From contig CAYYRN010000012.1 in NCBI GenBank assembly GCA_964474295.1, positions 1-43,303 on the forward strand: a stretch of DNA of 43,303 bases, given 5' to 3'. Below the pieces are notes generated by a model. The model was not told the DNA's origin and did not search any database. It was given only the letters and a program-made list of their open reading frames with translations. The translations under genes were made by a program, and so were the position numbers. This DNA comes from SIG575 sp964474295. GTDB lineage: Bacteria; Bacillota; Clostridia; Oscillospirales; Acutalibacteraceae. Positions within the stretch are counted from its first letter, which is position 1, and every line of letters begins with the position of its first letter. Of this stretch, positions 1 through 6,141 are shown in pieces.

Positions 1-1015
1 TTCTGAAATAGAACTGGGGACGATAGTTGTTGAAGAAAGGAGTATGACGTCCGCCTTCTTCTTTAGTAAGAACGTAAACCTGACCCTTGAACTTTGTGTG
101 GGGGTTGATTGTGCCGGGTTTGGAAAGAACCTGACCACGTTCGATTTCAGATCTCTGAATACCACGAAGAAGAGCACCGATGTTGTCACCTGCTTCAGCA
201 TAATCGAGAAGCTTGTGGAACATTTCAACACCTGTACAAACTGTCTTCTTTCTTTCGTCGGAAAGACCAACGATTTCGAGTTCTTCACCAACTTTGAGCT
301 GTCCACGTTCAACTCTACCTGTTGCAACTGTACCACGACCTGTGATTGTGAATACGTCTTCAACGGGCATAAGGAAGGGAAGGTCAGCCTTACGGTCGGG
401 AGTGGGGATATATGAGTCAACAGCATTCATAAGTTCCCAGATGCATTCGCAAGCGGGATCATCTGCTGAAGCAGCTTCGAGAGCTTTGAGAGCAGAACCT
501 TTGATGATGGGTGTATCGTCGCCGGGGAATTCATACTCATCAAGAGTTTCTCTGATTTCCATTTCAACGAGTTCAAGAAGTTCTTCGTCATCAACCTGGT
601 CACATTTGTTCATAAATACGATGATGTAGGGAACACCAACCTGACGAGCAAGAAGAAGATGTTCTTTTGTCTGAGCCATGGGGCCGTCAGTTGCAGCGAT
701 AACGAGGATAGCACCGTCCATCTGTGCAGCACCTGTGATCATGTTTTTGATGTAGTCAGCATGGCCGGGGCAGTCAACGTGAGCATAGTGACGAGTTTCT
801 GTTTCGTACTCAACGTGAGATGTGTTGATTGTGATACCACGTTCTCTTTCTTCGGGAGCCTTATCGATGTTTGCATAATCGATGAAGTCTGCCTGACCCT
901 TAGAAGCGAGAGTCTTTGTGATAGCTGCTGTAAGAGTTGTTTTACCATGGTCAACGTGTCCGATTGTACCGATGTTGACATGGGGTTTGTTTCTTTCAAA
1001 TTTTTCCTTTGCCAT
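1..1015 (-). CDS. tuf: Elongation factor Tu (partial, C-terminus beyond window)
   Basis: EF-Tu is the GTPase that delivers aminoacyl-tRNA to the ribosomal A site. The reverse-strand translation starts MAKEKFERNKPHVNIGTIGH. It contains GHVDHGKT (G1), the RGITI switch-I region, DCPGHADY (G3) and NKCD (G4), then the domain II core with the GRGTVATGRVERG stretch. About 338 residues lie in the window. The family is near 397, so most of domain III is missing because the sequence starts here, not because the gene is broken. The ATG at 1015 follows a strong AGGAGG at about 1024-1030. It is the last gene of the rpsL-rpsG-fusA-tuf cluster and also has its own promoter at 1078-1106. Identification is secure. 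Confidence 0.98.
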   Translation of the reverse strand, partial: MAKEKFERNKPHVNIGTIGHVDHGKTTLTAAITKTLASKGQADFIDYANIDKAPEERERGITINTSHVEYETETRHYAHVDCPGHADYIKNMITGAAQMDGAILVIAATDGPMAQTKEHLLLARQVGVPYIIVFMNKCDQVDDEELLELVEMEIRETLDEYEFPGDDTPIIKGSALKALEAASADDPACECIWELMNAVDSYIPTPDRKADLPFLMPVEDVFTITGRGTVATGRVERGQLKVGEELEIVGLSDERKKTVCTGVEMFHKLLDYAEAGDNIGALLRGIQRSEIERGQVLSKPGTINPHTKFKGQVYVLTKEEGGRHTPFFNNYRPQFYFR

Positions 1016-1056
1016 TAGAAATAGCCTCCTTTGACTAAATTAAATATTTGTTTTTC

Positions 1057-1074
1057 CTTATGCTTTTGCATAAG
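1057..1074 (-). promoter_or_regulatory. Hairpin in tuf leader
   Basis: A perfect 7-bp stem with a 4-base loop (CTTATGC, four bases, GCATAAG) lies between the tuf promoter and its ribosome site. There is no U-run after it on the minus strand, so it does not look like a terminator. It could stabilise the 5' end of the tuf message; that role is inference. Confidence 0.4.
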
Positions 1075-1077
1075 AGT

Positions 1078-1106
1078 ATTGTAACAAGTTTTTAAGACAA
1101 TTTCAA
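1078..1106 (-). promoter_or_regulatory. tuf promoter
   Basis: On the minus strand TTGAAA (1106-1101), a 17-base spacer and TACAAT (1083-1078) form a good housekeeping sigma-A type promoter between fusA and tuf. It would give tuf a second transcript independent of the str operon. The call rests on motif match only. Confidence 0.65.
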
Positions 1107-1119
1107 GTACTTTTTGAAA

Positions 1120-3195
1120 TTAGCCTTTTGACCTTGCACTGATAACTTCTTCTGCAAGGCTCTTCGGAACCTCTGTATAGTGGCTGGGTTCCATTACATA
1201 CTGTGCACGGCCCTGTGTCTTTGAACGCAAGTCTGTTGCATAGCCGAACATTGATGCAAGAGGAACAAAAGCGTTAACCTGTGTTGCACCTGTTCTTGCT
1301 TCCATACCCTGCATAAGACCACGGCGGGCGTTGATATCACCGATAACATCACCTGTGTAATCATCGGGAGTGATAACAGTAACCTTCATCATGGGTTCCA
1401 TAAGAACGGGCTGAGCTTTCTTCATAGCGTTCTTGAATGCCATTGAACCGGCAATTTTAAACGCCATTTCAGAGGAGTCAACTTCGTGGTAAGAACCGTC
1501 ATAAAGTGTTACCTTAACGTCAACAACGTTGTATCCTGCGAGAACACCGGAAAGCATAGCGCTCTTGATACCTTCTTCGGCAGGTCCGATATATTCCTTG
1601 GGAATAGAACCGCCGACAACTGCGTTGACAAACTCGTAGCCTTTTCCGGGGTTGGGTTCGATCTTGATTTTAACATGACCGTACTGACCTTTACCACCTG
1701 ACTGACGTGAATACTTGCAGTCTTCCTGAGCTTCTGCTTTGATTGTTTCTCTGTAAGCAACCTGAGGTTTACCTACGTTAGCTTCAACCTTAAATTCACG
1801 CAACATTCTGTCAACGATGATTTCAAGATGAAGCTCACCCATACCTGCGATGATTGTCTGACCTGTTTCTTCGTCAGTGTAGCATCTGAATGTGGGGTCT
1901 TCTTCGGCAAGTTTCTGAAGGGCAATGCCCATCTTTTCCTGACCTGCTTTTGTTTTGGGTTCAATAGCAACACGGATAACGGGTTCCGGGAATTCCATTG
2001 ATTCGAGGATAACCGGGTTTTTCTCGTCACAAAGAGTGTCACCTGTTGTTGTGTTTTTAAGACCGACAGCGGCAGCGATGTCACCTGCATAGCAACATTC
2101 GATATCCTGTCTGTGGTTAGAATGCATCTGAAGAATACGACCCATTCTTTCTTTGTTATCCTTGCTTGAGTTATAAACGTTGGTGCCGGCATTTACAACA
2201 CCCGAATAAACTCTGAAGAAACAAAGCTTACCGACAAAGGGGTCGGTTGCGATTTTAAATGCAAGAGCCGCAAAGGGTTCATCGTCGGTCGAATGACGAA
2301 CTTCTTCCTCATCTGTTTCGGGGTTTACACCTGTGATGGGAGGAACGTCTGTGGGAGCCGGCATATAATCAACAATAGCATCAAGAAGCAGCTGAACACC
2401 CTTGTTACGGTAAGAAGTACCGCAGCATACGGGAACCATTTCGTTTGCGATTGTTGCCTTGCGGATGCAGGTCTTAACTTCTTCAAGTGTAAGTTCTTCG
2501 CCTTCAAGGTATTTCATAAGAAGCTCTTCGTCCTGTTCTGCAACAGCTTCCATAAGCTCCGAATGATACTTTTCAGCGAGTTCTTTCATATCTTCGGGAA
2601 TATCCTCGTCACGAACGTCAAGACCCTTATCGTCATAATACATTTCGGCTCTCATAGTTACGAGGTCGATAATTCCCTTAAATTCTGCTTCAGCACCGAT
2701 GGGGAGCTGAATCGGAACAGCGTTACATTTAAGACGGTCTTTCATCATAGCTACAACATTATAGAAATCAGCACCCATAATGTCCATCTTATTAACATAA
2801 GCCATTCTCGGAACTTTGTATTTATCAGCCTGACGCCAAACCGTTTCAGACTGAGGCTCAACACCGCCCTTTGCGCAAAGAACAGTTACGGAACCGTCAA
2901 GAACACGAAGTGAACGCTCAACTTCAACCGTAAAGTCAACGTGACCGGGAGTGTCGATAATATTTATTCTGTGATTTTTCCAGAAACAAGTGGTAGCGGC
3001 AGAAGTGATTGTAATACCTCTCTCCTGCTCCTGCTCCATCCAGTCCATGGTAGCAGTACCGTCATGAGTTTCACCGATTTTGTGGTTAATACCGGTGTAG
3101 AAAAGAATTCTTTCGGTAGTTGTTGTTTTACCTGCATCGATGTGAGCCATGATACCGATATTTCTGGTTAATTCCAATGGTACTTGCCTTGGCAT
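1120..3195 (-). CDS. fusA: Elongation factor G
   Basis: EF-G is the translocation GTPase that moves tRNA and mRNA through the ribosome and works with RRF in recycling. The 691-residue protein has the family's usual length. It shows AHIDAGKTT (G1) near residue 17, RGITI (switch I), DTPGHVDF (G3), NKMD (G4), then domain II and the domain III-V core with the GGSIPKEYIGP stretch typical of domain IV. ATG at 3195 sits behind GGAGGG at about 3201-3206. It lies between rpsG and tuf in conserved str order. The RBS is abutted by two stacked hairpins (3207-3258). Complete, with no unusual motif. Confidence 0.98.
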   Translation of the reverse strand: MPRQVPLELTRNIGIMAHIDAGKTTTTERILFYTGINHKIGETHDGTATMDWMEQEQERGITITSAATTCFWKNHRINIIDTPGHVDFTVEVERSLRVLDGSVTVLCAKGGVEPQSETVWRQADKYKVPRMAYVNKMDIMGADFYNVVAMMKDRLKCNAVPIQLPIGAEAEFKGIIDLVTMRAEMYYDDKGLDVRDEDIPEDMKELAEKYHSELMEAVAEQDEELLMKYLEGEELTLEEVKTCIRKATIANEMVPVCCGTSYRNKGVQLLLDAIVDYMPAPTDVPPITGVNPETDEEEVRHSTDDEPFAALAFKIATDPFVGKLCFFRVYSGVVNAGTNVYNSSKDNKERMGRILQMHSNHRQDIECCYAGDIAAAVGLKNTTTGDTLCDEKNPVILESMEFPEPVIRVAIEPKTKAGQEKMGIALQKLAEEDPTFRCYTDEETGQTIIAGMGELHLEIIVDRMLREFKVEANVGKPQVAYRETIKAEAQEDCKYSRQSGGKGQYGHVKIKIEPNPGKGYEFVNAVVGGSIPKEYIGPAEEGIKSAMLSGVLAGYNVVDVKVTLYDGSYHEVDSSEMAFKIAGSMAFKNAMKKAQPVLMEPMMKVTVITPDDYTGDVIGDINARRGLMQGMEARTGATQVNAFVPLASMFGYATDLRSKTQGRAQYVMEPSHYTEVPKSLAEEVISARSKG

Positions 3196-3206
3196 AATTA
3201 CCCTCC

Positions 3207-3258
3207 GTAAATTTCTGTATTTACCGTTTTTAACTAAGCTGCCGCAAAGTTAAAAACG
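3207..3258 (-). promoter_or_regulatory. Two abutting hairpins next to the fusA ribosome binding site
   Basis: The rpsG-fusA spacer contains a 6-bp hairpin (arms 3207-3212 and 3219-3224) directly followed by a perfect 10-bp hairpin (arms 3225-3234 and 3249-3258). No unpaired base lies between them, so they could stack coaxially. The first arm directly touches the fusA Shine-Dalgarno (3201-3206). This could set the ratio of EF-G to S7. The structure is seen in the sequence; the function is inferred. Confidence 0.5.
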
Positions 3259-3267
3259 ATAAGCTCA

Positions 3268-3738
3268 TTACCATCTGAAATGTGAGAAAGCCTTGTTGGC
3301 TTCAGCCATTTTATGTGTATCTTCACATTTCTTAAATGCACCGCCTGTCTGATTGACAGCATCGAGAATTTCATTTGAAAGTCTTTCTTTCATTGTTCTT
3401 TCCGAACGGCTGCGGCTGTAGGCTGTGATCCAACGCAAACCGAGAGTTTGTCTTCTCTCAGGTCTTACTTCGATCGGAACCTGGTAAGTAGCACCGCCGA
3501 CACGGCGAGCCTTAACCTCGAGAACGGGCATAACGTTCTCCATAGCAGCTTCAAAAACCTCAAGCGGATCTTTACCTGTTTTTTCTTTGATGATATCGAA
3601 AGCATCGTAAACGATTTTCTGAGCGACACCTTTCTTACCATCGAGCATAACACTGTTTATCAAGCGTGTTACGAGCTTTGAATTGTAAAGCGGATCCGGC
3701 AAAACATCACGTTTTGCAATCTGGCCTCTTCTTGGCAC
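3268..3738 (-). CDS. rpsG: 30S ribosomal protein S7
   Basis: S7 nucleates assembly of the 30S head domain and contacts 16S rRNA and mRNA at the E site. The protein starts (as fMet) PRRGQIAKRDVLPDPLYNSK and ends with the KAFSHFRW tail usual for the family. A longer open frame begins upstream, but the GTG at 3738 has GGAGGG at ideal spacing and gives exactly 156 residues, the standard bacterial length, so I chose it. It follows rpsL after a 173-base spacer that holds competing hairpins, and precedes fusA. Confidence 0.96.
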   Translation of the reverse strand: MPRRGQIAKRDVLPDPLYNSKLVTRLINSVMLDGKKGVAQKIVYDAFDIIKEKTGKDPLEVFEAAMENVMPVLEVKARRVGGATYQVPIEVRPERRQTLGLRWITAYSRSRSERTMKERLSNEILDAVNQTGGAFKKCEDTHKMAEANKAFSHFRW

Positions 3739-3845
3739 TTCGCTTCCCTCCTTCATAATAATGATATCGTAGGTACTCGAGTGACAAATCCCCGTGGCGC
3801 CAATGAGAAGCATTTATTTATATATAAACTTCAACATTGGTCGTA

Positions 3846-3869
3846 CCTGCAAAGCAGGCACAAGCCTGC
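3846..3869 (-). promoter_or_regulatory. Mutually exclusive hairpins in rpsL-rpsG spacer
   Basis: Three related segments, CCTGC (3846-3850), GCAGGC (3854-3859) and GCCTGC (3864-3869), lie in a row. The middle one can pair with either neighbour, giving two exclusive hairpins with 3- and 4-base loops. In Escherichia coli the S12-S7 spacer of the str operon is the S7 autoregulatory target, so a switch here is plausible. The sequence does not resemble the E. coli site; the role is inference. Confidence 0.4.
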
Positions 3870-3911
3870 AAGAAGATTGTATCTCTCTGACTAAATTAAT
3901 GGTTTGTCCGA

Positions 3912-4325
3912 TTATTTCTTCGGACGTTTTGCACCGTATTTTGAACGGCTCTGCATTCTGCCTGTAACGCCCTGTGTATCAAGAGTTCCTCTGATGATGT
4001 GATAACGCACACCGGGAAGGTCTTTAACACGTCCGCCACGAATAAGAACAACGCTGTGTTCCTGAAGATTGTGACCTACGCCGGGAATATAAGCCGAAAC
4101 TTCGATTCCGTTTGTAAGACGTACTCTGGCAATTTTTCTAAGAGCAGAGTTAGGCTTTTTGGGAGTTGCAGTTTTAACTGCTGTGCAAACACCGCGCTTC
4201 TGGGGTGAATCGTTATCTGTCATAACATTCTTCTTAGAGTTAAGACCCTTGAGCAATGCGGGAGCTTTTGCTTTTTTCTCATGAACCTCTCTGCCGTTTC
4301 TGACGAGCTGATTAAAGGTTGGCAA
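3912..4325 (-). CDS. rpsL: 30S ribosomal protein S12 (long form, TTG start)
   Basis: S12 lies at the decoding centre and controls translational accuracy. The protein begins PTFNQLVRNGREV after a TTG start at 4325, which has AAGGAG eight bases upstream. The open frame extends further but that start has no support. The result is 137 residues against about 124 in E. coli. The extra 13-16 residues sit between APAL and PQKRGVC, as in the long S12 of streptococci and lactobacilli. The streptomycin-target segment TPKKPNSALRK is intact, so no rpsL-type resistance is visible. First gene of the str cluster, with a consensus promoter at 4421-4449. Confidence 0.96.
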   Translation of the reverse strand: MPTFNQLVRNGREVHEKKAKAPALLKGLNSKKNVMTDNDSPQKRGVCTAVKTATPKKPNSALRKIARVRLTNGIEVSAYIPGVGHNLQEHSVVLIRGGRVKDLPGVRYHIIRGTLDTQGVTGRMQSRSKYGAKRPKK

Positions 4326-4420
4326 ACTTCTCTCTCCTTTCCTGAAATGTATGTTACGCAAAACATTGAGTAACACCGAGCCATACTTACACAGAATAAT
4401 CTACCATAAGTATCTTGACA

Positions 4421-4449
4421 ATTTTATCACAACGAATTGGGGTTGTCAA
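4421..4449 (-). promoter_or_regulatory. str operon promoter (rpsL)
   Basis: Minus-strand TTGACA (4449-4444), 17-base spacer and TAAAAT (4426-4421), about 95 bases before rpsL. It is a near-perfect sigma-A promoter and the natural start of the str operon. No rpoB/rpoC or L7Ae-like gene lies directly upstream, so the operon starts here. Confidence 0.8.
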
Positions 4450-4644
4450 CAGATTTTCAAAAACAATTTAACAATTGTGAAAAATAGATATATACAGGTA
4501 AATTTACGGGAATAGTATTGACAAATTTGTCCCATTTAACACAGCTTTTAACTTTTTTGCTTGAACCTATAAGATTTTTATCGGCAAACGGTACATAAAC
4601 GGCTAAAAATCAACGGTGAAAATGCAATGACAAAATTTCGCCGT
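4450..4644. other. Intergenic, no feature recognised
   Basis: AT-rich spacer between the str promoter and the terminator of the metallophosphoesterase gene. I see no gene or RNA in it. A TTGACA at about 4518 has no convincing -10 partner. Confidence 0.5.
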
Positions 4645-4692
4645 CAAAAAAGGATTCCTTTGATGTGCAAGCACAGAACAAAGAAATCCTTT
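4645..4692 (-). terminator. Terminator of metallophosphoesterase gene
   Basis: On the minus strand a 14-bp stem with one mismatch (arms 4679-4692 and 4649-4662) encloses a small inner hairpin and is followed by a run of six T. The distal arm CAAAGGAATCCTTTTT recurs in the terminator at 28133-28169. A perfect 20-base palindrome at 4716-4735 lies between the stop codon and this hairpin. Confidence 0.8.
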
Positions 4693-4737
4693 ATCACTTG
4701 TCTTATTTGTTTTGCGATTTAAAAGCTTTTAAATCGG

Positions 4738-5934
4738 TTAAAAAACATATCCTGCGATAATTTTAATCGGTATCGTGGGGATATATTTGAGTGCTGCGAC
4801 GATTCTTTCCCAAACAGAATACTCTTCGCCATACATAATATAATGGTTCATTGCCATTGAGCTTGAAGCATAAATATCCTGCCATTGAAGAATGTGGCTT
4901 TCGTACGTTGAGGTATCGTTTTCGTCAATTGTAATAACTCTGAAGCCTCTGTCCTCGTTGCTGTAGCTTTGATAAGAGAATCCGGGTGTGAGAATAAGGT
5001 CAATACCCTTGTAGTTTATTTCATAGCTGTCATTGTGGTCATGGCCGAAGAACATCGCAACAACATCACCTTGATTGACCATTGCCGTGAACTCCCTGCT
5101 GTCCTGTATTCCGGGGCTGGGACCTTCTTTCATATTTCCTCTTAAATAGTATTCATCTTTAAATTTGATGTATTTGTCGCCCTCTTTCATTGAATGAGGT
5201 GTTCCTTCGGGACATTCTTCCAAAGTTTCGAGAATATCTTTTACAACAATGTGCTGAAAAACCATTGAGGGAACAAGCTCACCGCCGTTTGCCTCTTTGA
5301 GTTCATTTGACGTTTTAAGATACCAGTCAACCTGGTCATCGTGAACATAATCGTAGCCGTGACCGATTTCCGTATCGTAACTGCCCGAATCGATTATATA
5401 AAGGTTGTAAGCTATTTTGTTTTCGTCCTTTGATGAATAAATAGGAAGATTGTGGTTGGCACAACCGTAAATTTCGGGATAATCGTCATATCCTATAAAG
5501 CAATCGTACTCCTGATAAATCGCAAGCTGTTCTTCTTTTGTAACCAAGGTTTCGTCATCATCGTGATTTCCGAAAGTAGCGGTCACGGGGATGCCGTATT
5601 CTTCAAAAATAGACATAAACTCATCAATGGCCTGCCTTGCCATAAGCGTGTCGATGCTTTTGGAAAAGCCTGTGGCTATCTTATTTCCCGAAATGTTATC
5701 GCCCGTGAGGACAATTAAATCGGGCTGTTCTTTTTCTATCGAAGCTCTTATAAAATCCTTAACAACACCGTTCAAAATCAAATCGTCTTGAAAATCCGCC
5801 ATTTGAAGAATTTTAAATTTGCCGTCTTCGTTAAATTTGAGGGATGTCTCTTGCGTGCTTTTTGCCGAAACGTTCATAGCAAACATACAAAAAACCATTA
5901 AGACAGAAAGCACAACGGAAATTACTTTTTTCAT
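4738..5934 (-). CDS. Secreted metallophosphoesterase (calcineurin-like)
   Basis: Predicted exported phosphoesterase with a two-metal site. Starting at the ATG at 5934 (AAAGGAGC upstream) gives 398 residues beginning MKKVISVVLSVLMVFC, a signal peptide ending near NVSA-K. Metallophosphoesterase blocks follow: MADFQDD (first block, Asp kept, the usual His replaced), LTGDN, FGNHDDDE, FQHI and FGHDHND. This pattern is closest to the DCR2/SIA1-like group of purple-acid-phosphatase relatives, which often act on phosphate esters outside the cell. The substrate cannot be read from the sequence. A hydrophobic C-terminus (IKIIAGYVF) is not a sorting signal. Stands alone between its own promoter and terminator. 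Confidence 0.8.
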   Translation of the reverse strand: MKKVISVVLSVLMVFCMFAMNVSAKSTQETSLKFNEDGKFKILQMADFQDDLILNGVVKDFIRASIEKEQPDLIVLTGDNISGNKIATGFSKSIDTLMARQAIDEFMSIFEEYGIPVTATFGNHDDDETLVTKEEQLAIYQEYDCFIGYDDYPEIYGCANHNLPIYSSKDENKIAYNLYIIDSGSYDTEIGHGYDYVHDDQVDWYLKTSNELKEANGGELVPSMVFQHIVVKDILETLEECPEGTPHSMKEGDKYIKFKDEYYLRGNMKEGPSPGIQDSREFTAMVNQGDVVAMFFGHDHNDSYEINYKGIDLILTPGFSYQSYSNEDRGFRVITIDENDTSTYESHILQWQDIYASSSMAMNHYIMYGEEYSVWERIVAALKYIPTIPIKIIAGYVF

Positions 5935-5953
5935 ATTCTTGCTCCTTTCTTCT

Positions 5954-5978
5954 GTTACCCAACGGTAACTACGGGTAA
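5954..5978 (-). promoter_or_regulatory. Overlapping inverted repeats in phosphoesterase leader
   Basis: GTTACC (5954-5959) pairs with GGTAAC (5964-5969) around a 4-base loop. The overlapping TTACCC (5955-5960) pairs with GGGTAA (5973-5978). The two are mutually exclusive and lie just downstream of the promoter, so this could be a repressor operator or a short RNA switch. Nothing identifies the regulator. Confidence 0.4.
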
Positions 5979-6008
5979 ATTTTACCACAAAGCATATAGA
6001 GTTTTCAA
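5979..6008 (-). promoter_or_regulatory. Promoter of metallophosphoesterase gene
   Basis: Minus-strand TTGAAA (6008-6003), 18-base spacer, TAAAAT (5984-5979) with a TG extended -10. Fair match to sigma-A. Confidence 0.5.
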
Positions 6009-6086
6009 GATGTTTTTAGGAAAATTGTTTAAAATTATTGAACTTTTTTATTATATTTTGTTCGGTATGCACTTTTGGGTTTGATT

Positions 6087-6133
6087 AAGCTCTGTGACAA
6101 ATGCGGGATAAACCTACATCTGTTACAGAGCTT
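6087..6133 (-). terminator. Hairpin after GH3 gene (possible terminator)
   Basis: A 13-bp stem with one wobble or mismatch (arms 6087-6099 and 6121-6133) lies just past the GH3 stop codon. There is no strong T-run on the minus strand, so intrinsic termination is uncertain; it may instead protect the mRNA 3' end. Confidence 0.4.
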
Positions 6134-6141
6134 TGTTCTTT

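Noticed and set aside
659..1018. Open frames on the plus strand across tuf, fusA, rpsG and the glycoside hydrolase genes.
   Set aside because: They are antisense shadows of well-identified genes and have no family motifs or ribosome sites.
3739..3813. Longer N-terminus for S7 from the upstream ATG, and likewise for S12 from 4376.
   Set aside because: GTG 3738 and TTG 4325 have proper Shine-Dalgarno spacing and give standard protein lengths; the extensions look nothing like ribosomal protein sequence.
3912..4325. S12 insertion as a novel feature.
   Set aside because: A long loop at the same place is standard in streptococci and lactobacilli, so it is known variation.
4716..4735. Perfect 20-base palindrome treated as a main terminator.
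   Set aside because: It is almost all A/T and would form a weak hairpin; the stronger hairpin with T-run lies just downstream at 4645-4692.
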